Origin: Pelagihabitans sp965238025
Lineage (GTDB): Bacteria > Bacteroidota > Bacteroidia > Flavobacteriales > Flavobacteriaceae
DNA: 64,000 nt
Assembly (NCBI GenBank): GCA_965238025.1
Contig: OZ250162.1
Coordinates: 372,001 to 436,000, forward strand
Direction: 5' to 3'
Shown here in pieces: positions 1 to 8,660 of the stretch (the stretch's first letter is position 1; the number at the start of each line of letters is the position of its first letter). A model generated the notes under the pieces. It was given only the letters and a program-made list of their open reading frames with translations. It ran no database searches and had not been told where the DNA came from. Both the position numbers and the translations under genes were made by a program.

Positions 1-82
1 CACTCGGTATAAACTTCGTCGAGAAATCAAATTTGACGGAGCCTGCCTTGAGCTAAGTCGAAAGGCTCGAACTGACAGTAGC
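1..82. repeat. Dispersed-repeat-like intergenic sequence
   Basis: Non-coding end of the window, downstream of metY. The stretch around 41-80 contains GCC..GAGC and GTCGAAAGGCTCGAACTG motifs of the kind found in short palindromic intergenic repeats of flavobacteria (established only from general familiarity). It may be a fragment of such a repeat, but the window edge prevents defining its borders. Confidence 0.35.
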
Positions 83-96
83 ACATAATTTATATC

Positions 97-1389
97 TTAT
101 GCCAAAACCGATTTATCTATAGTGGCAAAAGCATTTACTAAATCTGTTTTCAAATCTTCTATATCTTCTAAACCAACAGATAAGCGGATCAAGTCTTTTG
201 TTACTCCAGTAGATTCTTGTGCGGCATCATCTAATTGTTGGTGCGTTGTACTTGCCGGGTGAATAATCAATGATTTGGAATCACCGATATTCGCCAATAG
301 GGAGAACAATTTGGTATTATCGGCTATTTTCTTGGCCGAATCGAAACCTCCTTTTATCCCAAAGGTTACGATTCCACTTTGTCCCTTGGGTAGGTAAGCG
401 TCTGACTGCGCCTTGAATTTACTTGATTTTAAACCGGGATAGTTGACCCATGTTACTTCAGTTCTGCCTTCTAACCACTCAGCCAAGGCCAAGGCATTTT
501 CGCTATGCTTCTTTACACGTATTTCCAGTGTTTCCAACCCTTGAATAATTTGAAAGGCGTTAAATGGGCTCAAAGCTGAACCAAAATCCCTTAAGCCCTC
601 TATTCGCGCTTTTATAATGAAAGCAATAGGTCCAACTGCATCATGATAGATAAGGCCGTGGTAGCCGGCCGATGGTTCAGTAAACTCGGGAAACTTTCCG
701 TTCGCCCAATCAAAGTTCCCGGCATCTATAATCGCTCCACCGAGCGCAGTTCCGTTTCCGTTGATATACTTCGTTAATGAATGAATTACAATATTTGCTC
801 CATGTTCTATAGGGTTCAATAATGCAGGTGTGGCAACCGTATTGTCAACGATAAATGGAATTTTCGCGCTTTTTGCCTCAGAAGAGATTGCCTTCAAATC
901 TAAAACATCCAATTTTGGGTTCCCAAGCGACTCCACAAAAATTGCCCTTGTATTTTCCTTTACTGCCTTACCGAAGTTGGAAGGGTCTGATGGGTCTACA
1001 AAAGTAGTTGTGATACCCAATCTTGGTAGGGTCACATTCAAAAGATTATACGTGCCCCCATATAAGCTATTGGAAGCAACAATATGATCACCGCTTTTTA
1101 ACAGTACCATTAATGTGGTAGCTATCGCGGCCGTACCGGATGAAGTTACCAAGGCTGCTACCCCTCCTTCGAGAGCAGCGAGGCGTTGTTCTAAAATATC
1201 ATTGGTAGGGTTGTTGATCCTTGTGTAGATATTGCCAAATTCGGCTAGCCCAAAAAGATTGGCGGCATGATCCGAATTGTTGAAAACGTAAGCCGTGCTT
1301 TGATAAATAGGTACGGCCCTTGTACCTCCATTTACCGTGGTGTCATGTCCTGCATGTAATGCGTTTGTAGAAAATTTTTGATCGCTCAT
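97..1389 (-). CDS. metY: O-acetylhomoserine aminocarboxypropyltransferase (sulfhydrylase)
   Basis: Cytoplasmic PLP enzyme of the Cys/Met metabolism family. It converts O-acetylhomoserine and sulfide to homocysteine, giving direct sulfhydrylation in methionine synthesis. The 430-residue length suits MetY. The PLP lysine is Lys207 in HSLTKYINGNG, and the SSGTAAIATTLM stretch near residue 83 fits the cofactor phosphate loop. The open frame continues 41 codons upstream, but that part is low in similarity to the family and lies in a leader with a palindromic repeat. ATG 1389 (MSDQKFSTNALHAGHD) is the family-like start. The gene stands alone behind a SAM-I riboswitch, so expression should fall when SAM is abundant. 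MetZ or cystathionine gamma-synthase are related alternatives, but the N-terminal motif and length favour MetY. Confidence 0.93.
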   Translation of the reverse strand: MSDQKFSTNALHAGHDTTVNGGTRAVPIYQSTAYVFNNSDHAANLFGLAEFGNIYTRINNPTNDILEQRLAALEGGVAALVTSSGTAAIATTLMVLLKSGDHIVASNSLYGGTYNLLNVTLPRLGITTTFVDPSDPSNFGKAVKENTRAIFVESLGNPKLDVLDLKAISSEAKSAKIPFIVDNTVATPALLNPIEHGANIVIHSLTKYINGNGTALGGAIIDAGNFDWANGKFPEFTEPSAGYHGLIYHDAVGPIAFIIKARIEGLRDFGSALSPFNAFQIIQGLETLEIRVKKHSENALALAEWLEGRTEVTWVNYPGLKSSKFKAQSDAYLPKGQSGIVTFGIKGGFDSAKKIADNTKLFSLLANIGDSKSLIIHPASTTHQQLDDAAQESTGVTKDLIRLSVGLEDIEDLKTDLVNAFATIDKSVLA

Positions 1390-1593
1390 GATTTTAATTT
1401 TGTGTATCCCTATCTTTTCCTTGGAATACTGGTTTTTAAATAGATTTCCGCCCTTGTATGCCGATAGGCAGGTACGCGGAAATGACATTAAATGAATTAT
1501 CCAAAAAGCCAAACTTAGCTACGTCGACCTGAGTAGCGGTAAAATCAAAAAGTTATAAGAAAGCGAACAGTTTACGGAAAGTAATCTGTTTTT
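1390..1593 (-). other. metY leader between riboswitch and start codon
   Basis: About 200 nt of non-coding leader. It contains a small stem-loop (GCTAC/GTAGC at 1518-1537) and a short palindromic fragment (TGCCGATAGGCA around 1459-1470) typical of dispersed repeats. I see no convincing intrinsic terminator, so the switching mechanism of the upstream aptamer (terminator or translation) is not readable. Confidence 0.4.
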
Positions 1594-1734
1594 GTTATCT
1601 GCCCAAGAAGCCGAAATATGTTCAGCGAATCCTGAAACGAGTTCAGGACAGGGTAGAATTTAGCACCTTCTTTGCATAGGCCAAAGGGTTGCTAAGGTTT
1701 CATCGGGTCTAATCCCTCCACCTTTCTTGATAAC
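1594..1734 (-). promoter_or_regulatory. SAM-I (S-box) riboswitch upstream of metY
   Basis: On the minus strand the sequence shows the full S-box signature: P1 strand GTTATC, then AAGA, GGTGGAGGGATTAGACCC, GATGAAACCTTAGCAACC, GAAGGTGCTAAATTC, and the closing P1 strand GATAAC. The six P1 pairs are perfect. P3 (CTTTG/CAAAG) and the GGTGCTAA segment are in place. The P4 arm (CTACCC/GGGCAG) is far longer than usual because a palindrome (TCCTGAA/TTCAGGA at 1630-1648) and about 25 more nt are lodged in it. The position directly upstream of metY agrees with SAM feedback on methionine synthesis. Confidence 0.93.
1630..1648. repeat. Palindromic repeat inside riboswitch P4
   Basis: A seven-base-pair inverted repeat (TCCTGAA, loop ACGAG, TTCAGGA) sits inside the P4 arm of the SAM-I aptamer. 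It resembles the Flavobacteriaceae dispersed palindromes, and the aptamer core on both sides stays intact. Confidence 0.6.
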
Positions 1735-1825
1735 TATTCAATAAATGTTTGAACTTTGAAAGAACAAATTAAGAACGGAAAAAACTATTATCCTAACAAT
1801 AGTTGAAAAAAATAAAATTTATGTC

Positions 1826-1862
1826 AAAAAAAAACGGCCACGTAACAAATGCGGCCGTTTTT
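1826..1862 (-). terminator. Intrinsic terminator of metK
   Basis: Perfect nine-base-pair stem (AAAACGGCC at 1831-1839, GGCCGTTTT at 1853-1861) with a 13-nt loop, followed on the minus strand by a run of T. It lies 19 nt past the metK stop codon. Confidence 0.88.
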
Positions 1863-1880
1863 GATATTATTTATAACACG

Positions 1881-3137
1881 CTATAATTTAAAAGCAGTTT
1901 TTACTTTGTCTACCATATCTAATTTTTCCCAGGTAAAAAGCTCAACCTCTTTCTCGATCCGCCCATTATAAGGGGATTCAAAAACTTTTGTGACCGTTTT
2001 TGGCTCCTTGCCCATATGACCATAAGCTGCAGATTCTAAATAGATCGGATTTCTAAGTTTTAGGCGTTTCTCGATTGCGAACGGACGCATATCAAACAGT
2101 TTTTCAACTTTCTTGGCGATAGCGCCATCTGTTAAGTTTACATTTGCCGTACCATAGGTATCTACAAAAATAGAAGTTGGTTTCACCACGCCTATTGCAT
2201 AGCTCACTTGCACCAAGATCTCATCCGCAACTCCTGCAGCAACCAAATTCTTAGCAACATGTCGAGAAGCATAAGCAGCACTTCGGTCAACCTTACTCGG
2301 GTCCTTACCACTAAAAGCGCCACCGCCGTGAGCGCCCTTACCACCATAGGTGTCAACAATAATTTTCCTGCCCGTTAATCCCGTATCTCCATGTGGCCCC
2401 CCGATTACGAATTTACCAGTAGGGTTGATATGGTACTGTATCTGGTCATCAAAAAGGTTTTGAATTTTTTTTGGGAGTTTTTTCTTTACCCTAGGAATCA
2501 AAATCTCAACGATATCCTTTTTAATCTTGGCCAACATCTTCTTATCGTTCTTATCAAATGCATCATGTTGGGTAGATACCACAATCGTATCAATCCGTTG
2601 AGGTACATTATCATCAGAATATTCAATGGTCACCTGCGATTTGGCATCTGGCCTAAGATATTTGATTTGTCTGTCCGCTCTCCGTAAACTTGCAAGTTCT
2701 TGTAGGATCTTATGAGAAATATCCAGCGCTAACGGCATATAGTTAGCCGTTTCCTTGGTTGCATACCCAAACATCATACCTTGATCACCAGCACCTTGTT
2801 GCTCCTTTTTACCACGGTCAACTCCTTGGTTGATATCTTGTGATTGCTCATGAATTAATGAGATAACCCCACAAGAATCTCCGCTAAACTGATATTCTCC
2901 CTTGGTATAACCAATTTTATTGACTACTCCTCGCGCGATATTCTGTACATCTAAATAGGTATTGCTCTTTACCTCTCCTGCCAATATCACCTGACCTGTG
3001 GTTACCATAGTTTCACAGGCAACCTTACTCTCTGGATCAAAGGCCAAAAAATTATCCAATAAAGCATCGCTTATTTGATCGGCAACTTTATCAGGGTGGC
3101 CTTCACTAACAGATTCTGATGTAAATAAATACGACAT
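1881..3137 (-). CDS. metK: S-adenosylmethionine synthetase
   Basis: Cytoplasmic methionine adenosyltransferase, making SAM from methionine and ATP with release of phosphate and pyrophosphate. Its 418 residues match bacterial MetK. Visible motifs are the N-terminal SESVSEGHPDK ATP/methionine loop (residues 7-17), the MetK signature GAGDQGMMFGYA (115-126), and the glycine-rich GGGAFSGKDPSKVDRS P-loop near residue 275. Monocistronic: its own promoter and a likely SAM-II riboswitch are upstream, and a terminator follows. Together with metY it forms a SAM-controlled pair of separate transcription units on the same strand. Confidence 0.98.
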   Translation of the reverse strand: MSYLFTSESVSEGHPDKVADQISDALLDNFLAFDPESKVACETMVTTGQVILAGEVKSNTYLDVQNIARGVVNKIGYTKGEYQFSGDSCGVISLIHEQSQDINQGVDRGKKEQQGAGDQGMMFGYATKETANYMPLALDISHKILQELASLRRADRQIKYLRPDAKSQVTIEYSDDNVPQRIDTIVVSTQHDAFDKNDKKMLAKIKKDIVEILIPRVKKKLPKKIQNLFDDQIQYHINPTGKFVIGGPHGDTGLTGRKIIVDTYGGKGAHGGGAFSGKDPSKVDRSAAYASRHVAKNLVAAGVADEILVQVSYAIGVVKPTSIFVDTYGTANVNLTDGAIAKKVEKLFDMRPFAIEKRLKLRNPIYLESAAYGHMGKEPKTVTKVFESPYNGRIEKEVELFTWEKLDMVDKVKTAFKL

Positions 3138-3207
3138 AATAATTTGTTTTTTTCTTGGAGGGATGTGACACTATTGCCTTGAGAAGTTTAATAGGATATT
3201 AATCCCA

Positions 3208-3262
3208 CCAACTGCTTTAGCATTTTTAATGAGGTTGCAATCAGTCAAATCCTTCCTCCTAT
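3208..3262 (-). promoter_or_regulatory. Probable SAM-II riboswitch upstream of metK
   Basis: On the minus strand the 5-prime part reads GGAGGAAGGATTTGACTG, then ATTGCAACCTC, ATTAAAAATGCTAAAG and CAGTTGG. This matches the SAM-II (SAM-alpha) layout: P1 (GAGG/CCTC), a loop with GATTTG and TTGCA, the AUUAAA linker, the conserved GCUAAA, and a pseudoknot between loop ACTG and 3-prime CAGT in the expected places. P1 has an extra AAG bulge, so I am not fully certain. It starts a few bases after the predicted transcription start, and metK is the expected target. Confidence 0.75.
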
Positions 3263-3272
3263 TTTGAGCTAG

Positions 3273-3302
3273 CAAAAATATAAAAATTGTTCCGATGCAA
3301 AA
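3273..3302 (-). promoter_or_regulatory. Bacteroidota-type promoter of metK
   Basis: Minus strand TTTTG (3298-3302), 17 nt, then TATTTTTG (3273-3280), fitting the TTTG/TAnnTTTG consensus of the Bacteroidota primary sigma factor. The start point would be about 3266, so the transcript would begin right at the riboswitch. Confidence 0.72.
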
Positions 3303-3519
3303 GATATTCATGAAAGATTTGTTTAAACGTCATAAAAATTCGCTGTAAGGCCTTAAACAATGGAATGGATCCTACATAATTTCGCGGCTATCGTAGATCA
3401 ACAAACATAATAATCAAATGGTCCCGTATTTCGACCACTATTTTTTTTCAAACTCAATATACTTCGTATATTGTGTGCCATCGTTAGAAAGAAAACACCA
3501 ACCTTTAAATCACCTAAGA
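3303..3519. other. metK-dNK divergent intergenic region
   Basis: Non-coding, AT-rich. It holds an eight-base-pair hairpin CAATATAC/GTATATTG (3455-3473, loop TTC) 47 nt before the kinase start, which could be an operator or leader structure. No clear TAnnTTTG box for the kinase was found. The frame of the kinase is open through this region from 3418 but does not look coding. Confidence 0.4.
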
Positions 3520-4134
3520 ATGCACATTGCCGTTGCAGGAAATATTGGAGCAGGAAAAACAACACTTACCAGACTATTGGCCAAGCACTACAAATGGGAG
3601 GCGCATTTTGAAGATGTTGTTGACAACCCTTATCTAGATGATTTTTATACGCAAATGGAGCGCTGGAGTTTTAACCTTCAGATATACTTCCTTAACCATA
3701 GGTTCAGACAGATTCTTAAAATACGTGAGGACGGCAAAAAGATTATTCAAGACCGTACAATTTATGAGGATGCTCACATTTTTGCCCCCAATCTTCACGC
3801 AATGGGCCTAATGACCAATAGGGACTTTACCAATTACTCGAGTTTATTTGAATTAATGGAAAGTCTGGTACAACCACCCGACCTGTTGATTTATCTCAGA
3901 AGTTCTATTCCGAATCTGGTAAGTCAGATTCATAAACGCGGGCGAGATTATGAAAACTCTATTTCTATTGACTACCTCAGCCGATTGAACGAACGCTATG
4001 AGGCCTGGATACATGGCTATGAAAAAGGAAATCTGTTGGTTATAGATGTTGACGACCTTGATTTTGTTGACAATCCCGAAGACTTAGGGGAGATAATCAA
4101 TAAGATCGATGCGGAGATAAACGGCTTATTCTAG
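3520..4134 (+). CDS. Deoxynucleoside kinase (dAdo/dGuo kinase family)
   Basis: 204-residue P-loop kinase of the deoxyadenosine/deoxyguanosine kinase family, which phosphorylates salvaged deoxynucleosides. The Walker A motif GNIGAGKTT is at residues 7-15. The family E/DRS-like motif appears as QDRTIYEDAHIF (77-88). The lid arginines lie near KRGRDYENSI. An upstream in-frame ATG (3418) would add 34 residues without family character, so ATG 3520 (MHIAVAGNIGAGKT) is chosen. It ends 4 nt before the convergent phosphatase gene with no terminator between. Substrate specificity cannot be read from the sequence. Confidence 0.9.
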   Translation: MHIAVAGNIGAGKTTLTRLLAKHYKWEAHFEDVVDNPYLDDFYTQMERWSFNLQIYFLNHRFRQILKIREDGKKIIQDRTIYEDAHIFAPNLHAMGLMTNRDFTNYSSLFELMESLVQPPDLLIYLRSSIPNLVSQIHKRGRDYENSISIDYLSRLNERYEAWIHGYEKGNLLVIDVDDLDFVDNPEDLGEIINKIDAEINGLF

Positions 4135-4138
4135 AATT

Positions 4139-5146
4139 TTATTTAATGTATCCGTTTTCACGGGCATGTTCTATTGCCTGTTTACTGCTTTCTACCAAAA
4201 GGACCGGCGTTAGCTTAAAGTTACCTATCAGGCCCTTTACCCTTAGCATCTTTTTTTTATGGTTTACGCTACGTAAATAAATTGCCATAATTCTAGATGG
4301 CTGTGTTTCCGCAATTTCAACGTAGATGTCTGCATCGTGCTCCCCACTATCACCAATTAAGATGAACTTGAGTTCTGGATACGTTTTTAAGATATTAAGA
4401 ATTTCTTTTTGTTTTTGAGGTTTTTCGCCCTCCGTCTTTCTTTTTCCAAGCTTCGGAAAGTTTCTAAGCAATATGGGGCCTTTGGGAAAATTGTTAGTCG
4501 TTAGAAAAAATTCCAGGTAGCGATACAGATTCCAAGGACTATGGCTTACATAAAAAATGGGATTGGCATTTTTCCCAGATTTTCCACGATGTAGCAGATG
4601 ATAAAATTCAGCTGCACCTTCCAACGGAAGGCGACTGCCCGCTCTTTTAAAAAGAGTGTTCACCACAACCCTCCATTTTAGGTTTGAAACCACTCCCGTA
4701 TGCAAAATGGTATCATCAATATCTGAAATAACCCCAAATTGTGCTTCCTGTGATGGTATCAGTATTTCCCCCGGGAAACGGTTTTGATTTATGACCTCGC
4801 GATTTAACTTTGTATCTGCATAGGCAATCTCATAACGGAGCCAACCTTCATCATTCGCCAAATCCGCCAGATCCTGAATATTTTCCGAAATTCGATAATA
4901 GCCCCTTCCATCAGTTTGTGCTTTTAAAGTGCGGCCATCGGAAAGGGTCAATAGGAGTGGTGTGTGTGTTATCTCGTCGGTTTCAAAACGTTTGAATGCA
5001 TTCCACAATAAAGGTAGGAATCCTTTTTGGGAAAGGTCTATTTCCTCATCTTCCAAGGCCCTTCCCCTTGCATAAAAAAACGAGTCGGTACCATAGGCCT
5101 GAAAAGCGATCAGCTGTAATTTATCTTTCTTCCCAAATAGCGCCAT
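4139..5146 (-). CDS. APP1-like phosphatidate phosphatase domain protein (DUF2183)
   Basis: 335-residue protein with the DUF2183/APP1 catalytic domain, a HAD-like fold related to yeast phosphatidate phosphatase App1. The DxDxT motif is SDIDDTILHTGV (141-152). Further HAD motifs are the FYVSHSPWNLY stretch (motif II) and FILIGDSGEHDADIY near residue 275 (motif III/IV). No signal peptide. The frame is open 42 codons upstream to 5272, but that extension covers a palindromic repeat and lacks family similarity, so ATG 5146 (MALFGKKDKLQL) is chosen. The substrate in bacteria is unknown; lipid phosphate hydrolysis is an inference from the family. Confidence 0.85.
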   Translation of the reverse strand: MALFGKKDKLQLIAFQAYGTDSFFYARGRALEDEEIDLSQKGFLPLLWNAFKRFETDEITHTPLLLTLSDGRTLKAQTDGRGYYRISENIQDLADLANDEGWLRYEIAYADTKLNREVINQNRFPGEILIPSQEAQFGVISDIDDTILHTGVVSNLKWRVVVNTLFKRAGSRLPLEGAAEFYHLLHRGKSGKNANPIFYVSHSPWNLYRYLEFFLTTNNFPKGPILLRNFPKLGKRKTEGEKPQKQKEILNILKTYPELKFILIGDSGEHDADIYVEIAETQPSRIMAIYLRSVNHKKKMLRVKGLIGNFKLTPVLLVESSKQAIEHARENGYIK

Positions 5147-5447
5147 ATTTCCAGATCCTGAAGCTCCCGAAGTTTCGAGACAAGGTAAATATAGGGATTC
5201 CCCAGTTGTTTTTAAGTGGATACTTTGTTGCCGATGAATTTGCAAACTAGGGCAAAAGGTGCGTTTACTCAATCATAAACCAAACTCCCTCATCGGTCAT
5301 TTTCTGGGAGTAGTATTCCCCTTAGATTTATGGAAACATTTAGTCCTGAACATTTATCCGGACAGACAAGACCTAAAAACTGACCGCCGCATTCTAGACA
5401 ACTACGGTGGACTTGTAAAATGAATGTTAAACGTAAACTTTAAAAAG
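5147..5447. other. Intergenic region with one palindromic repeat
   Basis: Between divergent phosphatase and tonB genes. A degenerate copy of the CCCGAA..TTCGGG palindrome lies at about 5164-5181. No other structure or small gene was seen. Confidence 0.4.
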
Positions 5448-6146
5448 ATGAAACCAAAAAAGAATCCCAAAACCGATTTAAACCGTAACCGAGGGCTGTA
5501 TTTTGTCATGGGTCTAGCAGCCGTTATGGCATTAGCATATGTTGCTTTAGAATGGAAGACTTACCAAGACCCTTTTGAATTTACCGAAAGACTAAATGTA
5601 TCGGACCCTTTGGATGAGCCAGTAATCCAAGTGGATTTTAAATTACCTCCACCTCCCAAACCTCCGGTCGCTCCGGACGCCCTAGAAATTGTTCCGGATG
5701 ACGAACCTATTATTGAAACAGTCATAGAAATTACCGAACCGGTAGATGATGAGCCGATTCCGGTAGATGCGATTCCAAATACCGAAAAGGCTATTGATGC
5801 CGAAATACCTATAACCGCTGTCGAAGAAAAACCAATATTTCCTGGGTGCGAAAATGAAAAGGACAAGCTTGCATGTTTCCAGACCAAAATGCAAAAACAT
5901 ATTCAAAAAAACTTTCGCTATCCAGAATTAGAACAAGATATGGGTATTCAAGGAAGGGTAAGTGTTATGTTCACCATTCAAAAGGATGGCAGTATTGGAA
6001 ACCTGAGAATGCGGGGGCCAAATAAAAATCTTGAAAAAGAAGCCGCCAGAATCATTGGAAAACTTCCAAAAATTCAACCTGGAAAGCAAGCAGGGAAACC
6101 TGTTCGAATTCCTTTTAGTATTCCCATTACTTTTAAACTACAGTAA
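5448..6146 (+). CDS. tonB: TonB family energy transducer
   Basis: 232-residue periplasm-spanning protein that passes proton-motive energy to outer-membrane TonB-dependent transporters. One N-terminal membrane anchor (GLYFVMGLAAVMALAYVAL, residues 18-36) is followed by a Pro/Glu-rich linker (LPPPPKPPVAPDALEIVPDDEP). The C-terminal TonB domain contains FPGCENEKDKLACF, FRYPELEQDMGIQGRVSVMF and a final IPITFKL strand. ATG 5448 (MKPKKNPKTDL) is typical for flavobacterial TonB; an ATG 24 nt upstream is possible. No exbBD is adjacent here (a second set is at 54-56 kb). Ends at a bidirectional terminator. Confidence 0.9.
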   Translation: MKPKKNPKTDLNRNRGLYFVMGLAAVMALAYVALEWKTYQDPFEFTERLNVSDPLDEPVIQVDFKLPPPPKPPVAPDALEIVPDDEPIIETVIEITEPVDDEPIPVDAIPNTEKAIDAEIPITAVEEKPIFPGCENEKDKLACFQTKMQKHIQKNFRYPELEQDMGIQGRVSVMFTIQKDGSIGNLRMRGPNKNLEKEAARIIGKLPKIQPGKQAGKPVRIPFSIPITFKLQ

Positions 6147-6156
6147 ATAGGCCAAA

Positions 6157-6186
6157 ACAAAAACCACGCCCAAGGGCGTGGTTTTA
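6157..6186. terminator. Bidirectional terminator between tonB and hppA
   Basis: Stem AAAACCACGCC/GGCGTGGTTTT with a four-base loop. A runs on the left and T runs on the right let it serve both convergent genes. Confidence 0.88.
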
Positions 6187-6209
6187 TATTTCTATAGCGT
6201 CTGAAAAAG

Positions 6210-8600
6210 CTACTTAATATTCAGTTCACTTTTATATTTCTCGACCGCTTTTTTTACTTCTTCTTTTGTGGCGCCCACAAATTCTTTTACCTCTTCAGTT
6301 TTTTTGCCGCCTACTTCAGAAACCGTAGTTACCATGGCCTTAAAAGCACCATCAGTGGTATTGCTCATTTCAACACGAAATTGTTTTTCTACCTGCCTAA
6401 CTTCTTTCATTCCGTCAGTAGTAATAGAGACTTCAGTACCATCTTCTTTAGTGATACTTACCCCATCCGCAGGTGAAAGGCTCACCAAACTTGGTGCAAT
6501 AACCAAGGCCACAACCGACATTAATTTTAAAAGAATATTTAAAGAAGGTCCTGAGGTATCCTTAAAAGGATCACCAACAGTATCACCAACAACAGCAGCT
6601 TTATGTGCATCAGAACCTTTACGTCCGTCAGATTCGATCATTTTCTTGGCATTGTCCCAAGCACCACCAGCATTTGATTGGAAAATTGCCATCAAAACGC
6701 CACATGTTGTTACCCCGGCCAAAAGACCCCCTAACATTTCGGCTCCTCCGATAAAACCAACAGCAACAGGAACGGCAATCGCCAACAAACCTGGCAATAC
6801 CATTTCTTTAATAGATGCCTTTGTAGAAATATCCACACATTTATCATATTCTGCAAGTCCGTCAGCTTGATCAAAAATTGCGCGTTGTTCCGGGCTTGCT
6901 TTTGACATATCAGAATCAACGGCCCTCATCACCTCCAGAGCTGCTTTTAATTGTGGAATATCCCTAAACTGACGTCTTACCTCTTCGATCATCGCCATTG
7001 CAGCGCGACCTACAGCATTCATAGATAGGGCAGAAAATACAAAAGGAAGCATTCCTCCCACTAAAAGGCCCGCCATAATTTTAGGTTGCGACACATCAAT
7101 AGAAGTTACGTTCGCCACTTTCATAAAGGCGGAGAACAAAGCCAAGGCCGTTAAAGCGGCAGAAGCAATTGCAAAACCTTTACCAATAGCGGCTGTTGTA
7201 TTACCAACTGCATCCAATTTATCAGTACGTTCCCGTACTTCTGGGTCTAACTCAGCCATTTCAGCAATACCCCCGGCATTATCAGAAATTGGTCCGTAGG
7301 CATCAACAGCCAACTGAATACCCGTATTTGCCAACATACCCACTGCAGCAATAGCAATTCCGTATAAACCGGCAAAATGATGTGATACCAAAATAGCGGC
7401 GGCAATTAATAAAATAGGAATCATAGTAGACATCATGCCCACACCCAAACCTGCAATAATGTTTGTGGCGGCTCCCGTCTCAGATTGTTTAACAATAGAA
7501 TTTACAGGTTTTGTTCCTGTACCAGTATAATATTCTGTAATCTTCCCAACACCCAAACCAGCGACTAGACCGGCCAAAGTTGCCCAAAAGATTCCCATTG
7601 CCCCATGCGGCAATCCTGCAACAGATTCTGGAATTAAGGCGTTTATGATAAAATATGAGGCTACTACCATCAATCCCGCAGAACCGAATTCACCGATATT
7701 CAAAGCTGTTTGTGGATTTCCTCCATCTTTAACCTTTACAAAGAAGGTACCTACGATAGACATTAAAATACCTACAGCGGCCAATACCAAAGGAAGGTAC
7801 ACCGCACCTAAACCTGCAAAATCAGGCGTAATAATAAATGCTCCCAATACCATAGTACCTATTATAGAACCTACATAAGATTCAAACAAATCGGCACCCA
7901 TACCTGCAACATCACCAACATTATCACCAACATTATCGGCAATAGTTGCTGGGTTTAGTGGATGATCTTCGGGTATTCCCGCTTCGACCTTACCAACCAA
8001 ATCAGCTCCAACATCAGCAGCCTTGGTGTAAATACCACCGCCAACTCTAGCAAAAAGTGCAATTGAAGAAGCTCCTAAAGAAAATCCGGAAAGTACGTTC
8101 AATACCAAGCTTAAATTTTCGGCTCCAGGCCACATCGACTGATAGAGCATGAATAGACCACTAAGTCCTAACACCCCAAGACCAACAACACCAAGGCCCA
8201 TGACGGCACCACCGGCGAAAGCAACTTCTAAAGCTTTCCCTAAGGATGTTTTAGCTGCTTGCGTTGTTCTAACGTTTGCCTTTGTAGCAACCTTCATACC
8301 TATGAAGCCTGCCAAAGCTGAACAGATGGCCCCTACTACGAAGGACAGCGCAACCATTCCATTAGACCCATCTTCAGTACTGCCCTTAAAGAACAATAAA
8401 ACTGCTACGGCCACTACGAAAATAGATAGGATCTTATATTCCGCTTTTAGGAAAGACATTGCACCATCGGCGATGTTTTTGGCTATTCGAGCCATTTTTG
8501 CATCTCCTACCTCTTGCTTGCCAACCCAAGAATTCTTCCATGCTACAAAAAGCAGGGCCAAGACACCGAATGCTGGTAAAAACTTTACTATTAATTCCAT
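6210..8600 (-). CDS. hppA: Membrane-bound ion-pumping inorganic pyrophosphatase
   Basis: 796-residue polytopic membrane protein that couples pyrophosphate hydrolysis to H+ or Na+ transport. The catalytic motifs are present: DVGADLVGKVEAGIPEDHPL, then NVGDNVGDVAGMGADLFES, and the C-terminal DNAKKMIESDGRKGSDAHKA and GDTVGDPFKDTSGPS. About 16 hydrophobic segments are visible. After the last one there is a roughly 90-residue soluble Thr/Glu/Lys-rich tail beginning near SLSPADGVSITKEDG, longer than in plant or archaeal forms. The K+-dependence residue was not assigned. Neighbour ppa encodes the soluble enzyme for the same substrate but is separated by a terminator. Confidence 0.97.
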   Translation of the reverse strand: MELIVKFLPAFGVLALLFVAWKNSWVGKQEVGDAKMARIAKNIADGAMSFLKAEYKILSIFVVAVAVLLFFKGSTEDGSNGMVALSFVVGAICSALAGFIGMKVATKANVRTTQAAKTSLGKALEVAFAGGAVMGLGVVGLGVLGLSGLFMLYQSMWPGAENLSLVLNVLSGFSLGASSIALFARVGGGIYTKAADVGADLVGKVEAGIPEDHPLNPATIADNVGDNVGDVAGMGADLFESYVGSIIGTMVLGAFIITPDFAGLGAVYLPLVLAAVGILMSIVGTFFVKVKDGGNPQTALNIGEFGSAGLMVVASYFIINALIPESVAGLPHGAMGIFWATLAGLVAGLGVGKITEYYTGTGTKPVNSIVKQSETGAATNIIAGLGVGMMSTMIPILLIAAAILVSHHFAGLYGIAIAAVGMLANTGIQLAVDAYGPISDNAGGIAEMAELDPEVRERTDKLDAVGNTTAAIGKGFAIASAALTALALFSAFMKVANVTSIDVSQPKIMAGLLVGGMLPFVFSALSMNAVGRAAMAMIEEVRRQFRDIPQLKAALEVMRAVDSDMSKASPEQRAIFDQADGLAEYDKCVDISTKASIKEMVLPGLLAIAVPVAVGFIGGAEMLGGLLAGVTTCGVLMAIFQSNAGGAWDNAKKMIESDGRKGSDAHKAAVVGDTVGDPFKDTSGPSLNILLKLMSVVALVIAPSLVSLSPADGVSITKEDGTEVSITTDGMKEVRQVEKQFRVEMSNTTDGAFKAMVTTVSEVGGKKTEEVKEFVGATKEEVKKAVEKYKSELNIK

Positions 8601-8660
8601 TTTTTGTTTAGTTTTTAAGTTTTTTTTAACGGCTGCAAATGTACTAAAATTGAATAGAAT

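Noticed and set aside
1390..1512. N-terminal extension of MetY
   Set aside because: No family similarity and overlaps a repeat in the riboswitch leader; ATG 1389 matches known N-termini.
5147..5272. N-terminal extension of the APP1-like protein
   Set aside because: Contains a palindromic repeat translated as low-complexity residues; family start fits ATG 5146.
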